A stretch of DNA of 64,000 nt from assembly GCA_944376715.1 (NCBI GenBank), contig CALWDO010000001.1, positions 1 to 64,000 on the forward strand. Direction: 5' to 3'. A program made the position numbers and the translations under genes. Under the pieces are notes generated by a model. The model was not told the origin of the DNA and did no database searches. It saw only the letters and a list, made by a program, of their open reading frames with translations. Numbering within the stretch: the first letter of the stretch is position 1; the number at the start of each line of letters is the position of its first letter. This document shows, piece after piece, positions 42,159 through 51,422 of the stretch. Source of the stretch: an uncultured Lachnoclostridium sp. (lineage in GTDB: Bacteria; Bacillota; Clostridia; Lachnospirales; Lachnospiraceae).

Positions 42159-44825
42159 CTATCTTGGCACCTCTACCATTATATAGGCCTCGACGATGTC
42201 CAGCTCCTGGATATCATTGAATTTCTCAAACACCAGTCCGCATTCGAAGCCTGCTTTTACTTCTTTTACATCATCTTTAAAACGTTTCAGGGAAGCAAGC
42301 TCGCCTTCGTAAATCTGTTTACCTTCTCTGCTGATCCGGATCTTGCATCCTCTCTGGAATACACCGTCCAGCACATAGGAACCGGCGATATTGCCCACGC
42401 CGGACGCCTTGAAGATCTGACGGATCTCCGCATGGCCGATTACCTTTTCCTCGTATACCGGATCCAGCATGCCCTTCATAGCCCGCTCCACATCGGCAAT
42501 CGCGTCATAAATGACACGGTACAGATGAATATCTACTTTCTCGCGCTCTGCCGTATCCTTCGCCGCAGCATCCGGTTTCACATTGAAACCAATAATCACC
42601 GCGTTGGAAGCGCTGGCCAGAGTCACATCAGACTCATTGATGGCTCCGACTGCTCCATGGATACATTTTACCACAACCTCTTCATTGGAAAGTTTCAACA
42701 GAGACTGTTTCACCGCTTCCACAGAACCGGCCACATCCGCCTTGATGATCAGGTTCAGTTCTTTCAGATTGCCGGTCTGGATCTGGGAATACAGATCGTC
42801 CAGGGACATCTTCATCTTGGTGTCCTCCAGCATCTTCTCACGGCTCTCCTTGATGAAGGTCTCCGCGAAGTTTCTCGCCTCTTTATCTGTCTCCGGAGAT
42901 ACGAAGATCTCGCCTGCCATAGGCACATCGGAGAGTCCGAGGATTTCCACCGGAGTAGAAGGTCCTGCTTCTTTCACACGGCGTCCTTTATCATCCATCA
43001 TAGCCCGGACTTTTCCATAGGAAGCGCCTGCCGCGATGAAGTCGCCCACATGCAGCGTACCTTTCTGTACCAGGACCGTCGCCACCGGGCCTTTTCCTTT
43101 ATCCAGCTCTGCCTCTACCACAAGACCTCTCGCCTGCCGTTTTGGGTTAGCCTTCAGTTCCAGTACGTCGGCGGTCAGAAGTACCATCTCCAGAAGATCG
43201 CCAATACCTTCTCCTGTCTTCGCGGATACCGGAACACAGATTGTGCTGCCGCCCCAGTCCTCCGCAACCAGGCCGTACTCTGTCAGCTCCTGTTTCACCC
43301 TGTCCACGCTGGCTCCCGGTTTGTCGATCTTGTTGATCGCCACGATAATCTCTACCTCCGCGGCTTTCGCGTGGTTGATCGCCTCTATCGTCTGCGGTTT
43401 AACTCCATCGTCCGCGGCCACTACCAGGATGGCAATATCCGTGGCGTTGGCGCCGCGCATACGCATGGCTGTAAACGCCTCATGACCCGGCGTATCCAGG
43501 AAGGTAATCTGTCTTCCGCTCACGGTCACCGTGTAAGCGCCGATATGCTGAGTGATACCTCCTGCCTCCCGGTCCGTCACATTGGTATGGCGGATCTTGT
43601 CAAGCAGAGAGGTCTTTCCATGGTCTACATGGCCCATGACGCAGACTACCGGCGGCCGCGGCTTCAGGGACTCTTCCGGATCTTCCTGATCCTCCAGCAT
43701 CTTTCCGATCACGTCTTCCTTCTCTTCCGGTTCCGGATCGAAATTATATTCCAGTGCAATCTCGCCTGCCGCCTCAAAATCCAGTTCAGAATTGACAGTC
43801 AGCATCTTCCCTTCTAGGAACAGCTTTTTGATAATGACAGACGGCTGAATCTTCATACGTTCTGCCAGATCCGAAATACTGATAGTCTCCGGAAGCGGCA
43901 GCTTCTTCGGTTCCGTATTCTCTTTCTTAGGCTGAGGCTTCGTCTCCGGTTTAATAAAACGCCCCGGACGGTTCTTCAGCTTGCTGATGTCCTCGTCTTT
44001 ATACTGCTTCTCCTGCTTCTGATGGTTCCGGTTGTCATACCTTCTGTTTTCCGGTTTGGTCTCCACCGGAGTATCAAAAGCTTTGTTCATCTGACGGCCC
44101 AGAGTGTTTCTTCCTCCCTGTCCGCCGCGTCCGCCCTGCGGACGGTCTGAACGGTTGTTTCTGTCTCCCTGGGGACGGTCAGAGCGGTTGTTTCTGTCTC
44201 CCTGAGGACGTCCATAGCCGCCTCTCTCTCCCTGAGGACGATCGGAACGGCTGTAGTTCCCGCGCTCGCCCTGAGGACGGCCGGAACGGTTGTTTCTGTC
44301 TCCCTGGGGACGGTCTGAACGGTTGTTTCTGTCTCCCTGAGGGCGATCAGAACGGTTATTTCTGTCTCCCTGGGGACGGTCGCCGGCGGCCGGTCTGGCC
44401 GGACGGTTCCCCTGTCTGTTCTCCTCCGGAGCCTTTTTAGGCTCCGCCTTTGCTTCTGCCTTGGGCTCCGCTTTTGCCGCCGCTTCTTTCTTCGGAGGCT
44501 GCGGGCGGCTCTGTTTCACCGGAATTCTTCTCTCAGGACTCTTTTTATCCCTGCTGTTTTCCGGATTGTGCACCACAATAAATTTCTTTTTCTTGGGTGC
44601 AGGCTTTGCTTCCTGAGAACCTTCGGCTGCCTGTGCGGGCTTCGCCTCTTTCTCAGTTTTCTTTCCGCCCAGTTCCGCGCGGAGCATTTCTGCCTGCTTA
44701 TCATCCAATGTTGCCATATGTGTCTTCACCTCAATATTTTTCTCTGCCAGTACGGCCATGACTTCTTTGCTCGTTTTATTCAGTTCCTTCGCGAGTTCAT
44801 ACACGCGGATATGCTTATTCGCCAT
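42159..44825 (-). CDS. infB: Translation initiation factor IF-2
   Basis: An 888-residue GTPase. N-terminal IF2_N ([20 protein letters not shown]), a long basic/acidic linker with about seven near-identical [11 protein letters not shown]-type repeats, a second IF2_N, then the G domain ([52 protein letters not shown]), domains II-III and the fMet-tRNA-binding C-terminal domain. GGAGG before the ATG at 44825 fixes the start. The arginine-glycine-rich repeat linker is unusual for IF-2. Confidence 0.96.
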   Translation of the reverse strand: MANKHIRVYELAKELNKTSKEVMAVLAEKNIEVKTHMATLDDKQAEMLRAELGGKKTEKEAKPAQAAEGSQEAKPAPKKKKFIVVHNPENSRDKKSPERRIPVKQSRPQPPKKEAAAKAEPKAEAKAEPKKAPEENRQGNRPARPAAGDRPQGDRNNRSDRPQGDRNNRSDRPQGDRNNRSGRPQGERGNYSRSDRPQGERGGYGRPQGDRNNRSDRPQGDRNNRSDRPQGGRGGQGGRNTLGRQMNKAFDTPVETKPENRRYDNRNHQKQEKQYKDEDISKLKNRPGRFIKPETKPQPKKENTEPKKLPLPETISISDLAERMKIQPSVIIKKLFLEGKMLTVNSELDFEAAGEIALEYNFDPEPEEKEDVIGKMLEDQEDPEESLKPRPPVVCVMGHVDHGKTSLLDKIRHTNVTDREAGGITQHIGAYTVTVSGRQITFLDTPGHEAFTAMRMRGANATDIAILVVAADDGVKPQTIEAINHAKAAEVEIIVAINKIDKPGASVDRVKQELTEYGLVAEDWGGSTICVPVSAKTGEGIGDLLEMVLLTADVLELKANPKRQARGLVVEAELDKGKGPVATVLVQKGTLHVGDFIAAGASYGKVRAMMDDKGRRVKEAGPSTPVEILGLSDVPMAGEIFVSPETDKEARNFAETFIKESREKMLEDTKMKMSLDDLYSQIQTGNLKELNLIIKADVAGSVEAVKQSLLKLSNEEVVVKCIHGAVGAINESDVTLASASNAVIIGFNVKPDAAAKDTAEREKVDIHLYRVIYDAIADVERAMKGMLDPVYEEKVIGHAEIRQIFKASGVGNIAGSYVLDGVFQRGCKIRISREGKQIYEGELASLKRFKDDVKEVKAGFECGLVFEKFNDIQELDIVEAYIMVEVPR
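44135..44385 (-). repeat. Tandem coding repeat in IF-2 linker
   Basis: About seven imperfect copies of a unit near 33-36 bp, encoding [11 protein letters not shown] and variants such as [11 protein letters not shown]. The copies are close in DNA sequence, which suggests recent expansion and possible length variation between strains. Confidence 0.85.
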
Positions 44826-45153
44826 ACTTACTACCTCCGATATTAGGTTCCTGCTCCAGCTGGCCGGCTGCCGCCTTTGCCAGTCCTTCGTCCTCAATTG
44901 CTGCCAGCATGCGGAATTCTTTTCCTAAAGTCTTCCCCAGCTCATCGCTGGTTCCAAAAATATATAACGGCACTTTATAGTAAGTACATAAATCCCGAAA
45001 CGTCTTTTTCGTGTTCTCGGAAGCTTCCTGTGACACGATCACCAGTTTTGCACGCCTGCGGCGTACTGACCGTTCCACGCAAAAACTCCCGCTCACTGCC
45101 TTGCCTGCTCTGGCGGCAAGTCCGAGATAGCCCCACACCTTACGGTTCTGCAA
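44815..45153 (-). CDS. ylxQ: L7Ae-family ribosomal/K-turn protein YlxQ
   Basis: A 112-residue L7Ae-like protein: [60 protein letters not shown]. Its place between ylxR and infB is standard. The start is uncertain: a TTG at 45153 with AAGGAG upstream fits family length, while an ATG at 45183 would add ten residues. The gene overlaps ylxR at its 5' end and infB at its 3' end. Confidence 0.85.
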   Translation of the reverse strand: MQNRKVWGYLGLAARAGKAVSGSFCVERSVRRRRAKLVIVSQEASENTKKTFRDLCTYYKVPLYIFGTSDELGKTLGKEFRMLAAIEDEGLAKAAAGQLEQEPNIGGSKYGE

Positions 45154-45418
45154 ACTGCCCCATCTCCTTCGCCAGATTCTCATATACCTCTTCCGGAACC
45201 GCCGTCTTCAGCGACCGTTCCAGACCTTTGGACTTCATCGCCTTTTCAAGGCAGTCCGGGTTCTTACAGAGATAAGCGCCCCGGCCGTTTTTTCTGCCTG
45301 TAGCATCCAGCACGATGTCGCCTTCCGTCGTCTTTAAAACGCGTATCATCTCTTTTTTGCTCTTCATCTCACCGCATCCGATGCATTGACGCATCGGGAT
45401 CTTTTTCACTGCGCTCAA
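45140..45418 (-). CDS. ylxR: YlxR family RNA-binding protein
   Basis: A 92-residue protein with RQCIGCGEMKSKKEMIRVLK and the hallmark GRKNGRGAYLCKNPDCLEKA. Members bind nucleic acid, and some act as RNase P modulators or regulators. In the nusA-infB operon. Confidence 0.93.
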   Translation of the reverse strand: MSAVKKIPMRQCIGCGEMKSKKEMIRVLKTTEGDIVLDATGRKNGRGAYLCKNPDCLEKAMKSKGLERSLKTAVPEEVYENLAKEMGQFAEP

Positions 45419-45435
45419 TCTATCACTCCTGCTCT

Positions 45436-46575
45436 TTATGACTCCTCCGGATCTGTCTCGCCGTCTTCGTACTCTCCCTCGTATTCTATCTCATAATCTT
45501 CGTCGTCATCGTAGAATCCTTCATAGAATCCTTCGATGGCGTTTGCCTGGCTCTCACTCTTGATATCGATCTTGAAACCGGTCAGCCTTGCGGCCAGTCT
45601 CGCGTTCTGTCCCTCTTTACCGATTGCTAAAGAAAGCTGATAATCCGGAACCACCACTTTCGCGGTTTTTTCCTCCGGATCTGCCAGTACCACGACTACC
45701 TTCGCCGGGCTCAGGGCATTCTCGATCAACAGAGCCGGATTTTCATTCCAGTTAATGATATCGATCTTCTCGCCTCTCAGCTCGTTGACGATAGAATTCA
45801 CTCTGGCGCCGTTCAGTCCCACGCATGCGCCCACCGGATCCACATCCGGATCATTGGACCAAACGGCAATCTTGGTACGTGACCCCGCCTCTCTGGCAAT
45901 GCTCTTAATCTCTACGATACCGTCGCGGACCTCGGTTACTTCGGACTCAAACAGCCGTTTCACCAGTTCCGGGTGTGTCCTGGACACCAGAATTCTCGGC
46001 CCTTTCGGCGTATCCTTGACCTCCAGAATGTAAACTTTGATACGCTCCGTAGGCTTGTAAACCTCGCCCTTTACCATCTCGTTCTCATTCAGGATCGCAT
46101 CCACCTTGCCCAGATTCACGCTTACATTCTTTCCAATATAACGCTGCACCACACCGGTGACAACGTCTTTCTCCTTCGCATAGTACTGGTTAAATAATAC
46201 TTTGCGTTCCTCTTCACGGATCTTCTGCAGAATCACATTTCTCGCATTCTGAGTCGTAATTCTGCCAAACTCCTTTGACTTCACTTCTTCGCGGACAATA
46301 TCGCCGATCTCGTATTTACTGTCCAGAAGTTTCGCATCCGCCAGGCTGATCTCTGTCACGTCATTCTCTACCTGTTCCACCACAGTTTTCTCCACATACA
46401 CATGGAAATCATAGGTGTCACGGTCGATTTCCACGCGGAAATTATCCGTATCCTTTCCAAAATGGCCTTTGCATGCGGTAATCAGTGAATTCTCAATGGC
46501 TTCCAGCATGACGTCTTTGCTGATATCCTTTTCTTTCTCCAGCGTCTCCAGAGCCATCTTTAATTCTGTGTTCAT
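45436..46575 (-). CDS. nusA: Transcription termination/antitermination factor NusA
   Basis: A 379-residue protein: N-terminal polymerase-binding domain, S1 domain (KDVVTGVVQRYIGKNVSVNL), KH1/KH2 (ISRTHPELVKRLFESEVTEV, VGACVGLNGARVNSIVNELR, AIGKEGQNARLAARLTGFKI). It ends in a short acidic tail of Asp/Glu/Tyr; no C-terminal AR repeats, as usual in Firmicutes. Confidence 0.96.
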   Translation of the reverse strand: MNTELKMALETLEKEKDISKDVMLEAIENSLITACKGHFGKDTDNFRVEIDRDTYDFHVYVEKTVVEQVENDVTEISLADAKLLDSKYEIGDIVREEVKSKEFGRITTQNARNVILQKIREEERKVLFNQYYAKEKDVVTGVVQRYIGKNVSVNLGKVDAILNENEMVKGEVYKPTERIKVYILEVKDTPKGPRILVSRTHPELVKRLFESEVTEVRDGIVEIKSIAREAGSRTKIAVWSNDPDVDPVGACVGLNGARVNSIVNELRGEKIDIINWNENPALLIENALSPAKVVVVLADPEEKTAKVVVPDYQLSLAIGKEGQNARLAARLTGFKIDIKSESQANAIEGFYEGFYDDDEDYEIEYEGEYEDGETDPEES

Positions 46576-46592
46576 TTTCTGTTTTTTCCTCC

Positions 46593-47060
46593 TTAAAAAT
46601 CAAATGCCAGACGGATCAGGGCTATATTGTCCCTGTCTATGTCCAGAACAGCTTCATCCTCAAATTCCAGAGTCACAGTCTCTTTATCCCAGGCTTTTAA
46701 AATACCTGTAAATTCTTTCTGCCGGTCAAGCGCCCGGTACAGACGCACTTCCACGGACTCTCCCAGGCTTCTCTCAAAATCCCGGTCCTTTTTCAGGGGT
46801 CTTCCCAGTCCCGGAGAACTGACTTCCAGGATATAGGTTTCCTCGATAAAATCCTTTTCATCCAGCAGATCCGACAGGGCCCTGCTGACCAGTTCGCAGT
46901 CGTCGATGGTGATTCCTCCGGGCTTATCAATATAAGCGCGCAGGAACCAGGTTCCGGCTTCTTTTACAAACTCCACGTCAACCAGTTCAAACTGGTGCTC
47001 GTCAAGAAGCGGCGCAAGAAGCGCTTCTGTTTTCTGTTCGTAAATCTCTTTCTTCGTCAA
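46593..47060 (-). CDS. rimP: Ribosome maturation factor RimP
   Basis: A 155-residue protein: FELVDVEFVKEAGTWFLRAY, IDKPGGITIDDCELVSRALS and LEVSSPGLGRPLKKDRDFER. The start is TTG at 47060, placed 7 nt after AAAGGAGG; an ATG at 47102 would add unrelated residues and ignore this ribosome site. First gene of the operon, behind a structured leader. Confidence 0.93.
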   Translation of the reverse strand: MTKKEIYEQKTEALLAPLLDEHQFELVDVEFVKEAGTWFLRAYIDKPGGITIDDCELVSRALSDLLDEKDFIEETYILEVSSPGLGRPLKKDRDFERSLGESVEVRLYRALDRQKEFTGILKAWDKETVTLEFEDEAVLDIDRDNIALIRLAFDF

Positions 47061-47077
47061 TTGCGGTCCTCCTTTAT

Positions 47078-47155
47078 ACTCCTTCTTATGTAAAAGAATC
47101 ATAAAAACCCGCTTACATAAGAAGGAGTGGACTTTTCGTCCACCCCTTTCTTCAG
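47078..47155 (-). promoter_or_regulatory. Structured leader of the rimP-nusA-infB operon
   Basis: Perfect 16-bp arms at 47078-47093 and 47113-47128 (ACTCCTTCTTATGTAA and its complement) end a few bases before the rimP ribosome site. A second hairpin (GGTGGAC/GTCCACC type, 47124-47147) shares bases with the first, so the two may be alternatives. A cis-regulatory or attenuator role is inferred. Confidence 0.6.
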
Positions 47156-47176
47156 TCTACATATCATGCTTTTTCC

Positions 47177-47204
47177 AGTATAGCACAACTTGCGGCAAAT
47201 GCAA
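47177..47204 (-). promoter_or_regulatory. Candidate promoter of the translation-factor operon
   Basis: On the minus strand TTGCAT (47199-47204) and TATACT (47177-47182) are 16 bp apart, about 120 nt before rimP. Confidence 0.45.
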
Positions 47205-47234
47205 GCACAAAATCAAAGGTTTTTTAAAGGTTTT

Positions 47235-47804
47235 TTAAAAAAACAGCGCCGCTACCGCCACATCGTACTCCGGAAGGCCCCCGGCCGCCCACAAAAGGGG
47301 AAATCCGAAGACTTCTTCCAGAATTTTTCCAAAATCCAGGCCGAAACCTGTAATAGAATACCGCCTCAGTTCCGGATGCCTGCAGGGTTTTCCTTCCTCT
47401 CTGGTACAGTGTTCACAGAGAATGCATCGCCCCGCCCCCAAAGTCTTGCTTCCCGGGATCTCTTTCTCCAGTTTCAGGAGCTTCTTCAGCAGTTCCCGCT
47501 TGGCGGATTCATACAGCTCTTCGCGGACCTGATCCGCATATTCCGTATCTTCCTTCGCCTTTCTGCGCGTTTCCTGTGAATAGCTCACTTTCAGCGCCAC
47601 CAGACAAAGATTTTGATACTTCTCCAGATAACTGTAAGCATGAGGCAGTCCGGGCGGACAGGACCAGCGTTTTCCATAATAAGGACACAGCCTGCAGTCT
47701 TCTTCCGAACCATCCTTGCGGACATAACGGTTCAGGAAATAATCTTTTTCCAGATATCTGGACAGGATCTCAATCTGTCCCGTTCCTGCACCTGCTTTTA
47801 TCAT
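47235..47804 (-). CDS. DUF2284 metal-binding protein
   Basis: A 189-residue protein with cysteine motifs CRLCPYYGKRWSCPPG in the first half and GAGRCILCEHCTREEGKPCR in the second, plus SITGFGLDFGKILEEVFGFP. DUF2284 proteins are predicted cysteine-rich metal or Fe-S proteins of unknown role. GAGGTG suggests a start at 47804 rather than at the longer 47858, which would overlap the upstream GNAT gene. It may be the last gene of the eut transcript; no clear terminator follows. Confidence 0.82.
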   Translation of the reverse strand: MIKAGAGTGQIEILSRYLEKDYFLNRYVRKDGSEEDCRLCPYYGKRWSCPPGLPHAYSYLEKYQNLCLVALKVSYSQETRRKAKEDTEYADQVREELYESAKRELLKKLLKLEKEIPGSKTLGAGRCILCEHCTREEGKPCRHPELRRYSITGFGLDFGKILEEVFGFPLLWAAGGLPEYDVAVAALFF

Positions 47805-47821
47805 CCGCATCACCTCTTCCA

Positions 47822-49054
47822 TCAGAAATAAGTATAGTTCTTCGGCTTCTGGCTCCATCCAATGGCATTCTGGATATCCTGCTCGTAGCTTCTGTCACTG
47901 CATGTCATCCTTCCGGTCCAGAGAAACGCACTGAGCGGAATCGCCCCCATCACAAGGGAGGAAAGATCCGCAATGTTTGTCTGCAGAACCACATCTGCCC
48001 GGGGACCGTCCGTCAGTTCCACCCGGTCGTCTTTCACATGGAGATACAGCTCTCCGCTGTTTTCCACTACGAAATTGTCATCCACCTTAAGTTCCAGCGT
48101 AAACTCCCGGCTGGCCGGCCGTTCGCAGTGATCCTGCTGACGGAAATATTCTTTTATGTCAAAGATCCGGAACATGTAACCCATGTTCTTCCTTCCCACT
48201 TCCTGAATCGCCCCGTCGAAGGCGCGGTTCTCGCCGCTGTCCGGATTGGTGAACAGCATGTGGAAATTTTCTTCATAGGTATAGATCCTTACCCGGTCGA
48301 TCTGATCCACCTGGGAAGCGAAAAAGGTCAGAAACTGTTTCATGGTCTCCATGTCCTCGCATACGATTTCGCGGACTGCCAGATCATGATACATGTCTGT
48401 ATAGTGATCCACTTCCACAAATTCAAAAGTCAGATAACCGGTGATCCTGCCGTTCCTGCGGCACACCACCACGTAAGGCATATCGAAAATCCTGTGTTTA
48501 TCCATATAAGGATGTATGGTGGCACCGTGTGTTTTCGCGGCATAATTCCGGTAGAACTTAAGAATCTCCTCCTCATCCTCCGGTCCGGCATATGCCAGAC
48601 CGGATTTATCTCCGTAGGAACGGATATATTGAGGTTTCGGAGAATACATCACAGATTCATTACAGTATCCAAATCCCATCTTTCCGTAAAATGCCGGATT
48701 GAAAGGATGCAGCGCCCCTACCGGGGTGCCTGTTTTCGCAAAGACGCCGATGCCCACACGGATCATATTTCTGGCGATGTGTTCCTTCTTATGAAGGAAA
48801 CTGGTGGACACATAGGCAGTGCCTCCCATCTTCATCAGCTTTCCCCGCACGTTCATCTGGAAATCCATCAGAAGCGTAGAGCCGATCAGCGTACCGTCAT
48901 CGTCGAAGCAGCCCAGGTAACGGCCTTCGTCAGGCTTAACCAGTTCGCTTCCCATGTTGTTTAAGAGAGACTCGGGTGTCTTGGAAGGAAAAGCCGTCAG
49001 CACATTTCTTGCCAGCTGCGCTTCCTCCTCCGGTCTTACAAAACGAATCTCCAT
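47822..49054 (-). CDS. GNAT acetyltransferase, Eis-like
   Basis: A 410-residue protein in three parts, as in Eis: an N-terminal GNAT domain (MEIRFVRPEEEAQLARNVLT, GGTAYVSTSFLHKKEHIARN, HPFNPAFYGKMGFGYCNESV), a second GNAT-like domain (VVVCRRNGRITGYLTFEFVE) and a C-terminal SCP2-like domain (LELKVDDNFVVENSGELYLH, DLSSLVMGAIPLSAFLWTG). The substrate is unknown. It lies 40 bp behind eutQ on the same strand, so it may be co-transcribed with eut, but has no known role there. Confidence 0.87.
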   Translation of the reverse strand: MEIRFVRPEEEAQLARNVLTAFPSKTPESLLNNMGSELVKPDEGRYLGCFDDDGTLIGSTLLMDFQMNVRGKLMKMGGTAYVSTSFLHKKEHIARNMIRVGIGVFAKTGTPVGALHPFNPAFYGKMGFGYCNESVMYSPKPQYIRSYGDKSGLAYAGPEDEEEILKFYRNYAAKTHGATIHPYMDKHRIFDMPYVVVCRRNGRITGYLTFEFVEVDHYTDMYHDLAVREIVCEDMETMKQFLTFFASQVDQIDRVRIYTYEENFHMLFTNPDSGENRAFDGAIQEVGRKNMGYMFRIFDIKEYFRQQDHCERPASREFTLELKVDDNFVVENSGELYLHVKDDRVELTDGPRADVVLQTNIADLSSLVMGAIPLSAFLWTGRMTCSDRSYEQDIQNAIGWSQKPKNYTYF

Positions 49055-49094
49055 CTCTCCTGCACCTTCTCTCTCTGATATTTAAGTCCCTGTT

Positions 49095-49529
49095 TTACTG
49101 CCAGTCTGCCGGATATACAAAATACGCGTATCTTGTCTTAGACGGAGTCTGGAAGTGGATATGGGAATTCTTTGGAATATAGATGATATCCCCCGGATTT
49201 CCGGTCAGTACCCGGCCGTCAATCTCAATCTCCAGCACGCCGTCGATGACCATGTCATATTCGTCATAGGTCAGCGTCCACTCAAAACTGGTATGATCCA
49301 GTTCCATGATACCGCATCCCATACGCGGAGCTTCTTCCAGCGTAACCACATCTTTCAGCGTTACGCCGTCCTGTTTGAACGGCTCGCACTTTACAGTGCT
49401 TGTCTGAATCTTGATAATACCGCTGGGATCTTTTTCTTTTACAAAATCTTCCTTGGGGGAATCCGCTTTCGCGGACTCCTCCAGGATCCGCTTTACTACC
49501 TCGCGGATCAGTTCTTCACTAACGTTCAT
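49095..49529 (-). CDS. eutQ: Ethanolamine utilization protein EutQ (cupin)
   Basis: A 144-residue protein: an N-terminal amphipathic helix (SEELIREVVKRILEE) of the encapsulation-signal type, a charged linker, and a C-terminal cupin barrel (MGCGIMELDHTSFEWTLTYD, VIDGVLEIEIDGRVLTGNPG, IYIPKNSHIHFQTP). EutQ has acetate kinase activity in enteric bacteria, so it may form ATP from acetyl phosphate in the compartment. Confidence 0.92.
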   Translation of the reverse strand: MNVSEELIREVVKRILEESAKADSPKEDFVKEKDPSGIIKIQTSTVKCEPFKQDGVTLKDVVTLEEAPRMGCGIMELDHTSFEWTLTYDEYDMVIDGVLEIEIDGRVLTGNPGDIIYIPKNSHIHFQTPSKTRYAYFVYPADWQ

Positions 49530-49573
49530 ATCTTTTCCTTTCTTTCAAGGGCAGTTCTACGTCCGTCTGATTC

Positions 49574-50815
49574 TCAGCCTTCCTTTTCCTGTGCTTTCAG
49601 GCTCTCGTCCACCTTCTCAAGCAGCTTGCCGGACAGGGCGTTGGCTACGATGAATGCAGTAATACCTGCAACCAGTTTGCCGATGATCATCGGAAGGATC
49701 ATATCCTGGTTCACGCCTGCGGTGAATCCCAGATGATCGCCGAATACGAATGCCGCGCTGACTGCGAATGCCACGTTGAGCAGTTTTCCTTTCGGGTTCA
49801 TGTTGCCCATGATATTGAACATAGCAATGTTGTTTGCCAGAGTCGCCACCAGACCTGCAGAGCTCTCTTCATTCATGCCGAACTTCTTGCCCAGAGCTTT
49901 CAGAGCGCCGCCGAAGGTACGGGTGATCCACTCAACCATCGGGAACGCGCCGATCAGTACGATGGAGATAATACCGCAGGTCAGAAGACCATTTTCCAGA
50001 GGAACTACGCCGTCTGCATCTGCTTCAACCATGATGTTGAGCAGCGGGAATTTGATACCGGTCTCATATTCAAATACAGCGATTGCGGTAAAGACAGTAA
50101 TGACAATCGTAACGCCTGTACCGAATTTGCTGAATCCGTTAATCATCTTAAGCGGAGCTACCCACAGGCCCACAACGATCAGGGCAGCGATGATGATAAC
50201 CGGAATCAGGTTCTGGATGATCGTAAGGATACTCAGTTTGTAAGGAGTCAGATTCATTACCAGACCGCCGACGATACAGCCGATCGGGATGGTAATCATA
50301 CCTGCGAAAATACCAGCGCCAAGATACGGTCTGTCTTCTTTCTTAATAATGGAAAGAGCAACCGGGATCGTGAACACCAGGGTCGGGCCCATCATGGTTC
50401 CCAGGATCAGGCCTGCGAAGTTACCAATTGCCGCGTTATCGCCTGCCAGCTGAATTGCCAGCGGATAACCGCCCATATCGCACGCCAGCAGCGTGGTTGC
50501 AAACATAGAAGCGTCCGCGCCGAACAAACCATAAATCGGCACAATAATTGGCTTCAGGATGATTGCAAGCACAGGAGCAGCCGCCACAACGCCGGCCATG
50601 GATGCTGCCAGAGGTCCCATGGCATTGAATCCTTCGTCAAATTTTTCTCCATATCCCAGCTTGTTTCCGCGGATCTTGTCAATAGCGCCCACCAGCATGA
50701 AAATCATCATAATCAGGATGATCACAGAGTTGATGGAAATATTGCTGATCCATTCTGAAATACTGTCCGTAAATACACTCACGTTCGTAATGTTGTCAAT
50801 TAATTCCTGAAACAT
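49574..50815 (-). CDS. eutH: Ethanolamine permease EutH
   Basis: A 413-residue membrane protein with about ten hydrophobic helices and conserved segments GYGEKFDEGFNAMGPLAASM, GADASMFATTLLACDMGGYP and LGFTAGVNQDMILPMIIGKL. It brings ethanolamine into the cell at low concentration or pH. GGAGG before the ATG at 50815 sets the start. Confidence 0.95.
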   Translation of the reverse strand: MFQELIDNITNVSVFTDSISEWISNISINSVIILIMMIFMLVGAIDKIRGNKLGYGEKFDEGFNAMGPLAASMAGVVAAAPVLAIILKPIIVPIYGLFGADASMFATTLLACDMGGYPLAIQLAGDNAAIGNFAGLILGTMMGPTLVFTIPVALSIIKKEDRPYLGAGIFAGMITIPIGCIVGGLVMNLTPYKLSILTIIQNLIPVIIIAALIVVGLWVAPLKMINGFSKFGTGVTIVITVFTAIAVFEYETGIKFPLLNIMVEADADGVVPLENGLLTCGIISIVLIGAFPMVEWITRTFGGALKALGKKFGMNEESSAGLVATLANNIAMFNIMGNMNPKGKLLNVAFAVSAAFVFGDHLGFTAGVNQDMILPMIIGKLVAGITAFIVANALSGKLLEKVDESLKAQEKEG

Positions 50816-50879
50816 ACTTTCCTCCTCTCGCCGTCCGCCCGGACGGCCCATTGTTGTCTTTGAAGTGTGTCTCTATTCC

Positions 50880-51419
50880 CTACAGCAGGGACTGGAAGAC
50901 CTGCGGCGACGGCCTTGGAATTACCGTGCTTGCCACATAGAGATCCTTATCCTGTTTTGCAGCCGCTATTGCAGCTCTGACTGCTCCCACATCTCCTGTA
51001 AGGGTTACAAATCCTTTTCCGCCGATCGCATATCCCATACGTACTTCGATCAACGTAATATTCGCTGCTTTGGCTGCCTCGTCCGCCGCCAGTATAGCAG
51101 AAGCAATGGAGTAGAATTCTATCACCCCTACTGCTCCCGGGTTCTCCACCGAAACCGTTCCGGTCAGCGCCGGGATCAGCTGCTCATGTACATTTGAGAT
51201 GATAAGTGAATCAACTACATACTCTGCGCCTCTCTCCATGCCTTCTTTCATGGATGCCTTTACGTCTCCGGTATCACCTCCCACAATCACCACATATTTT
51301 CCGGGGCAGACTGTGGATGAGCGTATCAAGTCTACCTGAGCAGCTTTTACCATGTAATCACTGGTTTCAATTCCTTTTGCAATGCTGGACAATTCAACCA
51401 TGCCAATCGCTTTGCTCAT
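50880..51419 (-). CDS. pduT: PduT-type trimeric shell protein with Fe-S cysteine
   Basis: A 179-residue tandem BMC-domain protein: AIGMVELSSIAKGIETSDYM and, in the second domain, GAVGVIEFYSIASAILAADE. The cysteine in SSTVCPGKYVV is at the position that holds the 4Fe-4S cluster at the PduT trimer pore. It directly precedes pduS in transcription of the redox pair (4 bp gap). It may conduct electrons across the shell to the cobalamin reductase. Confidence 0.88.
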   Translation of the reverse strand: MSKAIGMVELSSIAKGIETSDYMVKAAQVDLIRSSTVCPGKYVVIVGGDTGDVKASMKEGMERGAEYVVDSLIISNVHEQLIPALTGTVSVENPGAVGVIEFYSIASAILAADEAAKAANITLIEVRMGYAIGGKGFVTLTGDVGAVRAAIAAAKQDKDLYVASTVIPRPSPQVFQSLL

Positions 51420-51422
51420 CGT

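Noticed and set aside
42006-43817. 603-residue plus-strand frame opposite infB
   Set aside because: Antisense shadow of IF-2; no ribosome site or motif.
44135-44385. Short tandem repeats that could suggest a CRISPR array
   Set aside because: The repeats are in frame inside infB and encode a regular peptide unit; there are no unique spacers.
47168-47234. Terminator after the DUF2284 gene
   Set aside because: The short CTTGC/GCAAG dyad overlaps the rimP promoter elements and has no T-run in the right direction.
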